DNA from: Flavobacteriaceae bacterium bin25
GTDB taxonomy: Bacteria; Bacteroidota; Bacteroidia; Flavobacteriales; Flavobacteriaceae
Reading direction: 5' to 3'
NCBI GenBank assembly: GCA_002238525.1
Contig: MPMN01000001.1
Location: 1-64,000 of the forward strand
DNA: 64,000 bases
A model generated the notes under the pieces. It saw only the letters and a program-made list of their open reading frames with translations. It was not told the DNA's origin and made no database searches. A program made the position numbers and the translations under genes. Below are positions 23,475-32,832 of this stretch, piece after piece. Every line of letters starts with the position of its first letter. The stretch's first letter is position 1.

Positions 23475-24575
23475 ATGAAAAAAGACTATTATGATGTTTT
23501 AGAGGTTTCAAAAGATGCATCACAAGAGGAGATTAAAAAAGCCTATAGAAAAAAAGCCTTAAAGTATCATCCGGATAGAAATGTTGGTGATGCCCAAGCG
23601 GAACAAAAATTTAAAGAAGCCGCTGAGGCGTATAATGCTTTAGGAGATCCCCAGAAGAGACGAAAATACGATCGCTTTGGTCATTCTGCTTTTTCTGAAT
23701 CTTCAGTTCATGACTTTGATCTTCAAGATATCATGTCTCAGTTCAGTGACCGATTTGGTTCTTCTTTTGGGTTTGGTAGTTCTAGTGGGGCAAAATCAAC
23801 TTCTTATAAGGGGGAAGACTTGCGAATCAAATTAAAACTAAACTTGGAAGATGTAATCAATGGGGTAGAAAAGAGCATCAAAATAAAAAAAAGAGTTCTC
23901 TCTCCCCAGGCGAGTTTTGGTAGATGCAGGGCATGTAATGGAAGGGGTTATGTTTCTCGCTTAACTAATACTTTCATTGGGCAAGTACAAACTCAAACAA
24001 CTTGTGGGCAATGCAATGGAGTAGGGAGGTCACTTGTTAAAAATATACCAAATGCTGATCGTTATGGTCGTGTTTTAAAGGAGGTTACTCTTCAAATTAA
24101 TATACCACCAGGGTCGACGCATGAAACGGCGGTGAAAATTTCTGGCAAAGGAAATGATGGTATTATGGATGGGCCTGCAGGGGATATCATTGTAGTTATT
24201 GATGAGCAACCGCATCCTAGTTTGGTAAGACAAGGAAATAATTTGCATCACGATTTATATATTAGTGTACCCGAAGCTATTTTAGGAACTCAGAAAGAAA
24301 TTGATCTAGTTGGAGGCAAAAAGGTGCGAGTTAAAATTGAATCTGGCACTCAGTCGGGATCTATGCTTAGAGTAAGGGGAAAGGGAGTTCCAGAATCAGG
24401 ATTTTTTGGCACGACCGGAGATATGTTGATTCATATCAATGTATGGACACCCAAGAATTTAGACAGGCAACACAGAGAATATTTTCAGCATGTCTTGGGT
24501 GATCCCAATTTCCAGCCTAATCCATCAAGAAGTGACAAGTCTTTTTTTGAGAAAATAAAGGGTATGTTTGGATGA
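23475..24575 (+). CDS. dnaJ: Chaperone DnaJ with a half zinc finger
   Basis: A 366-residue Hsp40. The J domain is intact (KKDYYDVLEVSKDASQEEIK, with HPD in KYHPDRN at about residues 32-38). A Phe/Ser/Gly-rich linker and the substrate-binding beta domains follow. The zinc-finger region holds only two CxxCxGxG motifs, CRACNGRG and CGQCNGVG, instead of four. By alignment of the segment SRLTNTFIGQVQTQTTC they are motifs 2 and 3 (zinc site II). Motifs 1 and 4 (site I) are replaced by VLSPQASFGR and KNIPNADRYG, without cysteines. In E. coli, site II is the one needed for work with DnaK. The gene is otherwise typical and coupled to grpE. Confidence 0.95.
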   Translation: MKKDYYDVLEVSKDASQEEIKKAYRKKALKYHPDRNVGDAQAEQKFKEAAEAYNALGDPQKRRKYDRFGHSAFSESSVHDFDLQDIMSQFSDRFGSSFGFGSSSGAKSTSYKGEDLRIKLKLNLEDVINGVEKSIKIKKRVLSPQASFGRCRACNGRGYVSRLTNTFIGQVQTQTTCGQCNGVGRSLVKNIPNADRYGRVLKEVTLQINIPPGSTHETAVKISGKGNDGIMDGPAGDIIVVIDEQPHPSLVRQGNNLHHDLYISVPEAILGTQKEIDLVGGKKVRVKIESGTQSGSMLRVRGKGVPESGFFGTTGDMLIHINVWTPKNLDRQHREYFQHVLGDPNFQPNPSRSDKSFFEKIKGMFG

Positions 24576-24878
24576 TTTATATACACATAATTTGATTTTC
24601 AATCTACAAATTTTCAATTCTGATGAGTAAACATCGGTAGAATTGATTGGATTAATCCCTATTTGCCCGTGGTGATCCCCTTTGGACTTATCTCCTGTTT
24701 TTAAGTTAATAAGTGAAAGGCATATTTATCTTTTCAGTTAAAAAAATAAATCATGCAACGATTCCTGATGAACAAAATTCTTGAAAAAATTGACGGCTAA
24801 TTTTGTCTCTAATTATAGACAACTGTTGATGTTTTCAATCCGTATGCCGTGGGGCGCGATATAGTTTTCCGTTATCTA
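24576..24878. other. Intergenic gap between convergent genes
   Basis: Three hundred bases with no recognisable gene, repeat or clear terminator. Confidence 0.5.
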
Positions 24879-26129
24879 CTAGAAAGTCTCTTTAATTTCC
24901 GTGATGCTTACACCCAGTAATTTTTGTGAGATTTCACTCAAGACCTCTACTGAACCACTAAAATGATATATATGTTGGATATGTTGGTGGCTTTCATTGG
25001 GGTTGAGCAATAATGCTGGTGAGGAACTCTCAAGTTCATAAAAAGGACCTAATTGATCTCCATTCTCAAGTGGTCCATCATTATAAGAGTTGATTACATC
25101 ACCTGAAAATGGATTTTGTTGAATCTCCCAGGCTGAGTTTACGTACTTATCTGTACTATTTGGTTGATTTATTTCCAAGATGGTTAAGATTTGATTATCA
25201 CCATCATAGCTTCCAGAAAATATCTCGGCTCTCTGTGGAGAAATGCCTATTTTCCCTCTACTTTTCCCGTCGGCCTTAAAAAAGATTGTTTTGTCAGTTA
25301 TCTTCAATCGGTCCTCACTTATTTTCCCAAAATAATTATCATTAACTCTTGGACCGAGAACATCATCTTTTCCTTGAACAATTGGGAGAACGACTACGGC
25401 CTGGGGAGAAGGGTTGAACATACAGAGCAACCAGATTGAAATTGCACCCGTTTTTTCTGTCCATGGCAAATCGCCAAGGTTTCTAACCGTATTTTTGGTT
25501 TGGTAGGCTACAGCTGAAATGTTTTCCTGTTTCAAGCCCAATCTTTGAAAAATATCATCCTGAGAGCTTAGTATTACTTCTCGATTAATTTCTATTTCGA
25601 ATGTTGTTCCCGAGTAGTTAGAAAGAATTGTATTCTTTTTAAATAAAACGCTGTTTTCACTTTTATTGACAACTTCGAATGGTTCGATATCAATTACGGG
25701 TGGGACGACCCAATCGGCAAAATCGAAGCCATCAGCCTTGGGAAAATAAAGACCATATTGTCCACCTTCGGGACCTAGCCAAAAACGCTCTTCGCCACCA
25801 AAGGCATTCATTTGAGGGTTAATTATTTGTGATTCAATTAAATCGTAATTAATCCATCCAAAGCTAATTCCAGTATCACCTCCAAGTGTGCTAGTCATCA
25901 CTCTACCTTGTAACTCAGGGGATACTATGATTGCTTGCCCACCAATTGTATTTTCCAAAATGATGGTGTTTTTAAAGTGCTTTTGAAGGAATACTTTATC
26001 ATAACCAAAAGTTCCTTTTTCGTAATTCATTTCAGTGGAATTAGTTTTCAGTTTGGATTGACAGCCAAAAATAAACACAAACGAAAGCAAGGTTATTGGA
26101 CTTCTAAAAATTGAGATACATTTACTCAT
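24879..26129 (-). CDS. Lipoprotein of unknown function (DUF6786-like)
   Basis: A 416-residue protein with a lipoprotein signal (FIFGC, Cys23). The body is rich in beta strands and has GRVMTSTLGGDTGISFGWIN, then GGEERFWLGPEGGQYGLYF (residues about 110-130), an arrangement I associate with a Bacteroidota family of sugar-epimerase-like (galactose mutarotase) fold, probably DUF6786. No established enzyme activity is known to me. It is monocistronic with long gaps on both sides. Alternative: another periplasmic carbohydrate-binding or processing protein. Confidence 0.65.
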   Translation of the reverse strand: MSKCISIFRSPITLLSFVFIFGCQSKLKTNSTEMNYEKGTFGYDKVFLQKHFKNTIILENTIGGQAIIVSPELQGRVMTSTLGGDTGISFGWINYDLIESQIINPQMNAFGGEERFWLGPEGGQYGLYFPKADGFDFADWVVPPVIDIEPFEVVNKSENSVLFKKNTILSNYSGTTFEIEINREVILSSQDDIFQRLGLKQENISAVAYQTKNTVRNLGDLPWTEKTGAISIWLLCMFNPSPQAVVVLPIVQGKDDVLGPRVNDNYFGKISEDRLKITDKTIFFKADGKSRGKIGISPQRAEIFSGSYDGDNQILTILEINQPNSTDKYVNSAWEIQQNPFSGDVINSYNDGPLENGDQLGPFYELESSSPALLLNPNESHQHIQHIYHFSGSVEVLSEISQKLLGVSITEIKETF

Positions 26130-26565
26130 GGAATTCTAATTAGGTTTTTTTTGGGTTTTGTTTTTTTATATCGGGTTATATCAAGCCATGCTTCATATAG
26201 TTTGGAATCTAAATTAAAAAAGAGCAACCAATTTATTGTTGACTGATTTCAATAAAATTTGTTTTTCCGTTAAACATATGGGATTATGCAATTGGTACTT
26301 TCGATAACAGGGGAATCATATTCAATATAACCAAGTGGTCTTTTATTTTCGACCATCTTGCTGTATGCTAAAACACTAGTTTAAATATGATTGGTCTTTA
26401 ATTTAAAGTTTGGTTGAAATTGATTATCATCTCGTATCCAAACATTTTGTTGTCAAGTCATTAAATACAAATTCCATGTTATGGAGAAAAGATCTTTACA
26501 AAATAAGGTTTAGATTTTGTATGTGGAGTCTTTAAGTGTCTAACCTTTTGAACATTAGAAATAAA
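26130..26565. other. Intergenic gap
   Basis: 436 bases without a gene. It should contain the promoter of the lipoprotein to its left and the 3' end of the repeat lipoprotein transcript. I see no full promoter consensus. A perfect inverted repeat, CTACATTT/AAATGTAG (26573-26591), overlaps the last codons of the next gene and may act as its terminator stem. Confidence 0.45.
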
Positions 26566-29500
26566 CTAATCACTACATTTTGTAAATGTAGGTTTATAAT
26601 CGTCCATCAAGTTAGATCCATTTGAGAAGGATGCACACGATGTTACATTACTAACATCCCAACCACTAATATCTTGATTGAATGAAGTAGTAAGTGAAAA
26701 CATGCTATCCATTTTAGTCACCATGCTTACATCCCAACTACCTATATCTTGATTAAACGAACTCGCACCCTTAAACATATCCTCCATGTTGGTCACATTA
26801 CTCACATCCCAAGAACTGATGTCTTCATTGAAATTATTCTTGTTTAGAAAAAGACTACTCATATCAGTAACGAAGGTGGTAACCACCTTATCAACAGGAT
26901 CTCCATTATTAATCCTTTCCTTTAGCGTTGCTTTATCTACTATTATGTATGCTACATTACCAATTGTTACAGTCTTTCCTACCCAATCATCTTTCATGGC
27001 TTCATCCTTTACTGTTACTAAATTGCCGGCTACTTCTATTGGCACAAATTCCTCAACTTCAAGATGTATATTACAATTCTTAGTTGCAGTAAAGGTAATT
27101 TCTGAATCCTTATTGAAAGAGCCACAGGTTCCTGACCATTCTTTTACTATTTGACTTGGAGTAAGTTGGACATATTCAAAGGTGATTGAGGATCCATGCT
27201 CCACCAAAATATTCCCATTACTGTCTGGTGTAATAGAAGTTCTCAGTTGTGCTAATAAGCCCGAAGAATAACTAATCTCGTAAATCAGCTTTTCAAATTC
27301 TACACTAACAGAACAATCTTTGGTTGGGGTAATGGAAACTGGATTGGTACTCTTGGCATAGGTGCCACATGTTCCTGACCATGTTTTTATTTGATAGCCT
27401 GTATCGGGTGTGGCAGTGATGCTTACTGATTCACCATATTCCACAATTTGGTCTTCAGTGATTGTTCCACCGGTGCCTTCAGATGTAGTGATGGTATAGG
27501 TTATCTTTTCAAAGGCTACACTGATACTGCAATCTTTGGTTGCGGTGAAGGTTGCTGTATTGGTCGATCTGTCAGTGGTTACACAGGTTCCAGTCCATCC
27601 ACTTATTTGATAGCCTTCACTTGGTGTGGCAGAGATGCTTACACTATCGCCATGTTCTGGAGATTGATTTTCGGTAATAGAACCTCCATCACCTGCATTT
27701 GTGGTGATGGTATAGGATTTCTTTTCAAAGGCTACACTGATACTGCAATCTTTGGATGCAGTAAAGGTGGCTGTATTGGTCCCTTTATTGAAGCTTCCAC
27801 AGCTTCCTGACCATGATTGTATATGATAGCCTGTACTTGGTGTGGCAGAGATGCTTACACTATCGCCATGTTCGGGAGATTGATTTTCGGTAATAGAACC
27901 TCCATCACCTGCATTTGTGGTGATGGTATAGGTTATCTTTTCAAAGGCTACACTGATAGCACAATCTTTGGATGCAGTAAAGGTGGCTGTATTGGTCCCT
28001 TTATTGAAGCTTCCACAGCTTCCTGACCATGATTGTATTTGATAGCCTTCACTTGGTGTGGCAGAGATGCTTACATTATCTCCATGTTCCACAGATTGAT
28101 TTTCGGTGATACTTCCCCCTATACCTGCATTTGTAGTGATGGTATAGGATTTCTTTTCAAAGGCTACACCGATACTGCAATCTTTGGATGCAGTAAAGGT
28201 GGCTTTATTGGTCTCTTTATTGAAGCTTCCACAGTTTCCTGACCATGATTGTATTTGATAGCCTTCACTGGGCGTGGCAGAGATGCTTACCGATTCTCCA
28301 TGTTCCACAGATTGATTATCGCTAATGGTTCCGCCAGTGCCAGCACTTGTAGTGATAACTCGCTGTACTTTTTTAAAGACCGCTCGTAGTTGACAATTTC
28401 CCGAGACTGTAAAGGATTTGGTGGGATTCTCTTGGCTGGAGGCTGTTGGACATCCTGTCCCTACAAGTTGCCAAGTGCTGAACACATAATTGGCATCAGG
28501 TGTGGCGACAAAAGAAACTGTCTCCCCTTGCTTTTTCTTTTCGTTAGTGGGTGCCACAGTACCTCCATCTCCAGAAGTAGCGGTAAGCGTATACACGATT
28601 TTTTCAAATGAAGCTGCAAGTGAGCAATCATTAGTGGCTGTAAATTGAATGGTTGTCTTGTCGTTACTGAAGGTGCCACAATTGCCTGTCCATGACGTGA
28701 ACTGAAAATGCTGCTCTGGTGTAGCAGTAATGGAGACTTGGTCTCCGTGCTCTACTCTCTGTGTTTGGGTAATTGTTCCTCCGGTTCCTGCCGAAGTGGT
28801 GATGGTTCGAGGTATCTTTAAAAAGGTTGCTTGGAGTCGGCAATTGCCTTCTACGATAAAACTAGCTACGGGATTGGTTGCATCGGATAGTTCAGGGCAA
28901 CCGCTACTCAATTTTTTCCAGCTGCCGAAATTATAACCTTCTTGAGAGGTAGCACTAAAGCTAACTTGGTCGCCAAAGACCTTGGTCGCTTCCCCTTTTG
29001 GGCTTACTGTTCCGCCGGTGGTTGCTGTAGCAAAGATATCGTACTGATTTTGTTCAAATACTACATCAATTTGGCAATCTTCAGTAGGGGTAAAAGAAAT
29101 ACTCTGGCTGGTGGAGGGGAAAGAGCCACAAGTCCCTCCCCATGATTTTAGTCTATAGTGTGTCTTGGGACTGGCGGTGATGCTTACTGTCTCACCTTTG
29201 GGAATGCTCTGGTCTGGGGTTATCTCACCACCGAAACCTGCTGTGGTGGAAATGTTGAAGATGATGGGTTCAAAGTTGGCTTGCAATGAACATTCTCCCA
29301 TGGCTTGAAATTGAGCAATGGAATAAGTGTTATCAAAAAAATCTGGGCATCCTTCACCGTTGAGGTTCCAAAGGGTAAATTCATAACTATCATTAGGTAG
29401 AGCAGTAAAAGATACTGATTGGCCTTGTGCAATAGAGAGGGTTTGTGGGCTTTGGATAGTTCCTCCTTGGGATGCCGTTGCTGTGATCGTATAGATGATA

Positions 29501-30822
29501 GGGGTATCGGTGGTTGTATCAGGATTTGTATCTGATGTATCGGTTGTTGTATCAGGATTTGTATCTGGCGTATCGGTTGTTGTATCAGAAGTTGTGTCTG
29601 ACGTATCGGTTGTTGTATCAGAAGTTGTGTCTGATGTATCGGTGGTTGTATCAGAGGTTGTTTCTGATGTATCGGTGGTTGTATCAGAAGTTGTGTCTGA
29701 TGTATCCATTGTTGTATCAGGGGTTGAATCTGATTCAGGTTCAGTAAGGATTTTATCAAAAACAGCTTCAAGAGTACAATTTCCTTCTACTATGATTTCC
29801 ACCTGTTTACTTTTGTTGCCGGTTAGCATTGGGCATCCCTCATCAGTGGTTCTCCACTCTTTAAATTCATAACCCTCTTCAGGGGTAGCGTTAAAAGAAA
29901 CTTTTTCTCCGAAAACGGCACTGAGATTACTGGAATCATTTACCGAACCGCCACCAATTGCAGTGGCAATAATGTTGTATTCTATTGGATCAAAGACTGC
30001 CTGGATAATACAATTTCCACTGACTGTGAAAGAAATGGTTGTCTCTTCAGAATTGAATTCTCCACAAGTTCCATCCCAATTCTTGAAACGATAATGTTCA
30101 TCAGCAGTAGCGCTAATCTTCACATTATCTCCAAATGCTATATTCTCTGAAGGTAAAATTTCTATACTCCCACCTTCACTAGGTATCTTGGTGATGGTAC
30201 GTAGTGATTTTCCAAATGTTGCTTCCAAATGGCAATTACCCTCTACGATGAAAGTTACTTTGGGATTAGAGGAATCTTCAAGGGTAGGGCAATCGGTATC
30301 TTCTTTTACCATCCATCCGCTAAAGTCATATCCTTCATCAGGGACAGCAGTAAAAGTGGCTATCTGTCCTTGTTCTCTGTACTCGGTCACCGAGCTTGAT
30401 AAATTTCCTTCGGACACGCTACCACCATCGGTTGCAGTGGCTGTGATGGTGTAATTAATTTTTTCAAATTCAGCCCTAACGACACAATTTTTTGAAGCAC
30501 TAATCGTTATTTCCGTAACATCATTGTCAAAGTTTCCACAGTCGCTGGTCCATTGCTTTAATTGAAAGTGTTCATTGGCGGTGGCAGTAATTTTCACTGA
30601 TTGTCCACTATCTACATTATTTTGACTATCTGTTATTGTTCCACCTAGACCAGCAGATGTGGCGATGGTGAACTTTGTACCTATATTAATTAAAGGGAGT
30701 GGTTCAGGTTCTGGTACTGTTTCTCCCTTATTACAAGAAAATAAAATGAGGAAAACTAGAATGAGAACAAATAATGGATGTTGATTTGTTCGGAAATTGA
30801 AAGTTAAATTATTGGTTAGCAT
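26566..30822 (-). CDS. Large repeat lipoprotein with InlB-like B repeats and DUF285-like tail
   Basis: This 1418-residue surface protein has a lipobox (LFSC, about Cys30). I count 15 divergent InlB/Listeria-Bacteroides-type repeats of about 72-80 residues. Each has GG near the start, S(I/F)-x-A-x-P in the middle, a W-x-G-x-C or G-C-P segment and a final D-C or N-C before F-E-K. So each repeat carries a Cys pair that could form a disulfide. Types ending GNCxLxAxF and DCxIxVxFEK alternate in the N-terminal half, then five of the second type run in tandem. A Thr/Asp-rich linker of about 75 residues splits the array after repeat 4. The last 110 residues carry DUF285-type units (FNEDISSWDVSNVTNMEDMF). 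It is likely an adhesin; no enzyme motif is seen. Confidence 0.85.
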   Translation of the reverse strand: MLTNNLTFNFRTNQHPLFVLILVFLILFSCNKGETVPEPEPLPLINIGTKFTIATSAGLGGTITDSQNNVDSGQSVKITATANEHFQLKQWTSDCGNFDNDVTEITISASKNCVVRAEFEKINYTITATATDGGSVSEGNLSSSVTEYREQGQIATFTAVPDEGYDFSGWMVKEDTDCPTLEDSSNPKVTFIVEGNCHLEATFGKSLRTITKIPSEGGSIEILPSENIAFGDNVKISATADEHYRFKNWDGTCGEFNSEETTISFTVSGNCIIQAVFDPIEYNIIATAIGGGSVNDSSNLSAVFGEKVSFNATPEEGYEFKEWRTTDEGCPMLTGNKSKQVEIIVEGNCTLEAVFDKILTEPESDSTPDTTMDTSDTTSDTTTDTSETTSDTTTDTSDTTSDTTTDTSDTTSDTTTDTPDTNPDTTTDTSDTNPDTTTDTPIIYTITATASQGGTIQSPQTLSIAQGQSVSFTALPNDSYEFTLWNLNGEGCPDFFDNTYSIAQFQAMGECSLQANFEPIIFNISTTAGFGGEITPDQSIPKGETVSITASPKTHYRLKSWGGTCGSFPSTSQSISFTPTEDCQIDVVFEQNQYDIFATATTGGTVSPKGEATKVFGDQVSFSATSQEGYNFGSWKKLSSGCPELSDATNPVASFIVEGNCRLQATFLKIPRTITTSAGTGGTITQTQRVEHGDQVSITATPEQHFQFTSWTGNCGTFSNDKTTIQFTATNDCSLAASFEKIVYTLTATSGDGGTVAPTNEKKKQGETVSFVATPDANYVFSTWQLVGTGCPTASSQENPTKSFTVSGNCQLRAVFKKVQRVITTSAGTGGTISDNQSVEHGESVSISATPSEGYQIQSWSGNCGSFNKETNKATFTASKDCSIGVAFEKKSYTITTNAGIGGSITENQSVEHGDNVSISATPSEGYQIQSWSGSCGSFNKGTNTATFTASKDCAISVAFEKITYTITTNAGDGGSITENQSPEHGDSVSISATPSTGYHIQSWSGSCGSFNKGTNTATFTASKDCSISVAFEKKSYTITTNAGDGGSITENQSPEHGDSVSISATPSEGYQISGWTGTCVTTDRSTNTATFTATKDCSISVAFEKITYTITTSEGTGGTITEDQIVEYGESVSITATPDTGYQIKTWSGTCGTYAKSTNPVSITPTKDCSVSVEFEKLIYEISYSSGLLAQLRTSITPDSNGNILVEHGSSITFEYVQLTPSQIVKEWSGTCGSFNKDSEITFTATKNCNIHLEVEEFVPIEVAGNLVTVKDEAMKDDWVGKTVTIGNVAYIIVDKATLKERINNGDPVDKVVTTFVTDMSSLFLNKNNFNEDISSWDVSNVTNMEDMFKGASSFNQDIGSWDVSMVTKMDSMFSLTTSFNQDISGWDVSNVTSCASFSNGSNLMDDYKPTFTKCSD
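27280..28360. repeat. Tandem 216-bp units in the repeat lipoprotein gene
   Basis: Five adjacent units of about 216 bp (72 codons) encode nearly identical repeats; boundaries recur near 27497, 27713, 27929 and 28145. The middle three are the most alike, as expected from recent expansion or gene conversion. Copy number could vary between strains without loss of frame. Confidence 0.85.
29497..29735. repeat. 33-bp minisatellite coding the Thr/Asp linker
   Basis: About seven tandem units of 33 bp code for the 11-residue motif TSDTTSDTTTD and variants (PDTNPDTTTDT). It gives a flexible, acidic and possibly glycosylated spacer. The unit length is a multiple of three, so slippage changes spacer length only. 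Confidence 0.85.
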
Positions 30823-31382
30823 ATATTTGGATAGTAGTTTGTTTGATAAAAGGCTTCAATAGAGAAGTGTTAAAGGATCATATCCGTATTAACCTTCTAA
30901 ATTTTTTATGGAAATAGGTGATCATACGATTTACTATAGAGACGAAAGAGACATTCTGGTTCATACCTAACAGCCAAAGTGCTGATCTTAAAAAAGTAGA
31001 TTACTTGATATTTAGGATGAATTACGCTGTTCCTACTCCAAAAATTAGAGAGAGGTAATTTCATTAAATAAAATTTGGTTATATCTCATTGGAGAAAAGA
31101 AGCAGTATCACCTCTGAGCGAAAAAGTGTGTTCAACACTATGATAATTTTTTTTTGAATAAAAATTTGACAAATCTAATAAAATCATCATCGTATAAATT
31201 ATACTAATAAAGTTAAAATATTGTTAATATTAGTTGAATAAGAGTGAAAAAATATCTGTTAAGATGCTATGCTTAAATATATGATAAAAAATTAGCTCAG
31301 AAATGTCAATTTTTAATTGTAAACTTCGTAGGCTTGAATCTGTTGGTTATGTTGTACCAAATTGGAGCCGAATTACAAGATT
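30823..31382. other. Intergenic gap
   Basis: 560 bases without a recognisable gene. It lies downstream of a SusD gene and upstream of the repeat lipoprotein, both on the minus strand. TTTGACAAATCTA near 31170 also occurs at 4094-4106; on the minus strand it holds TAGATTTG, a possible -7 element, though about 340 bases from the next start. Confidence 0.4.
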
Positions 31383-32831
31383 TTAACCACCGGTGGTATA
31401 TAGTTCTGCTCCCCACGTGTTGAGGTTTCTCGCTGGAACAGGAAAGTGTAAAAATTGTTTATCACCCAAGTCATCTGTTCTACGCCGATCGAAAAATCCA
31501 TTTCCAGTTGCATCATTTGTTTCTAAGTAACGCTCATAAAAAAGCTTATCCAAAAGATTAAAATCAGATGAGGTTGCAGGTTCCTTCATGCCAGCCTCAA
31601 CTCTTGTTTCATTAATGATATGTGCAGCCAATTCTAAATCTGTCCCTAATCTAATTAGTGCCTCAGCTTTAAATAGTCTTACTTCCCTGGCCTTTAATAG
31701 AGGCATAGGCCCTAAACCACCAGATAATCTGAATTGTTCGTGCTCATTGAATTTCCAACTAGAGAAGAAATAAATTCCTCGGTTTGCCCTGAAAGGCGCT
31801 GCTCCAGCATACCTATACTTGTGTGCTGAACTAGACCCCCAACGAGCATCTTTTTCTGGCAAGTCTAGTTCATCAGATGGATATCCATTTATGGGATATG
31901 GATATGGGCTATTCGAATCAACCATATTAACTATTTTTTGATCAACTCTCATCAGATTGCCATCATTACTCCTTAAATGAGCATTATACCATTTATTTGT
32001 ATTGCCAAAAACAGTGAAGTCTTTTTCCAAGTTCCCTTTATTTATTTTTTCGAGAACTTTGTTCCAATCAATAGTAGTAGTTTCACTTGAAGATCGGGCC
32101 GAATGCACTAAAATTTTTGCGTAATAGCTATTTGCCAACTGAATTAACATTGTCTTATCAATAGTTATTCCATTGAACCCCATAATATTGATAGCCTTTG
32201 AAGCTTCTGCGTATTCTATTGCTCTGTCAAAATCCATGAGCGATTGCTCTATAACTTTATCATAAGGAACAAAATCATCATAGGTCAGGGATTTAACATC
32301 AGTTTTCTCATCAAAAACCAATGCCTGGTCAAATATCAAACCTAAATAGCCATAAGCCAAACCCCTCAAAAAATGTGCATAAGCATTATACTGATTTTCT
32401 AATTCGGAATCTATATCGGCACCTTCTACAGCTCTAATAATATCGGTCGCACTAGTAACGGCAGAATATAATCTATTATATGGGATTTCTAAAAACTCAG
32501 GGTATGAAGCCGTTACACTATTATTTATGGGGAAATGTGAGCCAAGTCCATAAGGAGGACCAACCGTCCCAACCTCTCTCATTCCATGAAAACCCCATGA
32601 AGATGTTCCTACATCCGCAGCAACCAACAAGGTCATCATCGGTTCAGATTTGAATAGGGCATTGAACCACTGATATGCAGCCCCATTTAGATTACTTTGA
32701 TAATCCTCAGGTGTTGAAAGCACTTGATCTCGTATGGGTTGAGCAAGATTTTTAACTTCCAAGCTATCACACATGGTAAATAAAAAAGGAACTGAAAAAA
32801 TGAGATAGATAATTTTTTTCATCACTTGCAC
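31383..32831 (-). CDS. SusD/RagB-family outer-membrane lipoprotein
   Basis: 482 residues. The signal ends FLFTMCDSLE, with Cys near residue 21 as the lipid anchor. The helical body with YNRLYSAVTSATDIIRAVEG, YAHFLRGLAYGYLGLIFDQA and the late LLKAREVRLFKAEALIRLG is typical of the TPR-containing SusD glycan-binding family. The C-terminal FDRRRTDDLGDKQFLHFPVP is the usual R-R...P end. It starts one base after the SusC stop, so the two form a capture-and-import pair. The substrate is not evident; no glycoside hydrolase is adjacent. Confidence 0.92.
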   Translation of the reverse strand: MQVMKKIIYLIFSVPFLFTMCDSLEVKNLAQPIRDQVLSTPEDYQSNLNGAAYQWFNALFKSEPMMTLLVAADVGTSSWGFHGMREVGTVGPPYGLGSHFPINNSVTASYPEFLEIPYNRLYSAVTSATDIIRAVEGADIDSELENQYNAYAHFLRGLAYGYLGLIFDQALVFDEKTDVKSLTYDDFVPYDKVIEQSLMDFDRAIEYAEASKAINIMGFNGITIDKTMLIQLANSYYAKILVHSARSSSETTTIDWNKVLEKINKGNLEKDFTVFGNTNKWYNAHLRSNDGNLMRVDQKIVNMVDSNSPYPYPINGYPSDELDLPEKDARWGSSSAHKYRYAGAAPFRANRGIYFFSSWKFNEHEQFRLSGGLGPMPLLKAREVRLFKAEALIRLGTDLELAAHIINETRVEAGMKEPATSSDFNLLDKLFYERYLETNDATGNGFFDRRRTDDLGDKQFLHFPVPARNLNTWGAELYTTGG

Positions 32832-32832
32832 T

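Noticed and set aside
27448-28242. Three similar plus-strand frames of 69-120 codons in a row
   Set aside because: They are the antisense of the 216-bp tandem units; their similarity is inherited from the real repeat gene on the other strand.
29497-29735. CRISPR-like periodic repeat
   Set aside because: Units are adjacent with no unique spacers and keep a reading frame, so it is a coding minisatellite.
29495-29872. Plus-strand frame rich in Val and Ser repeats
   Set aside because: Antisense image of the Thr/Asp linker minisatellite; low-complexity pattern follows from the 33-bp unit.
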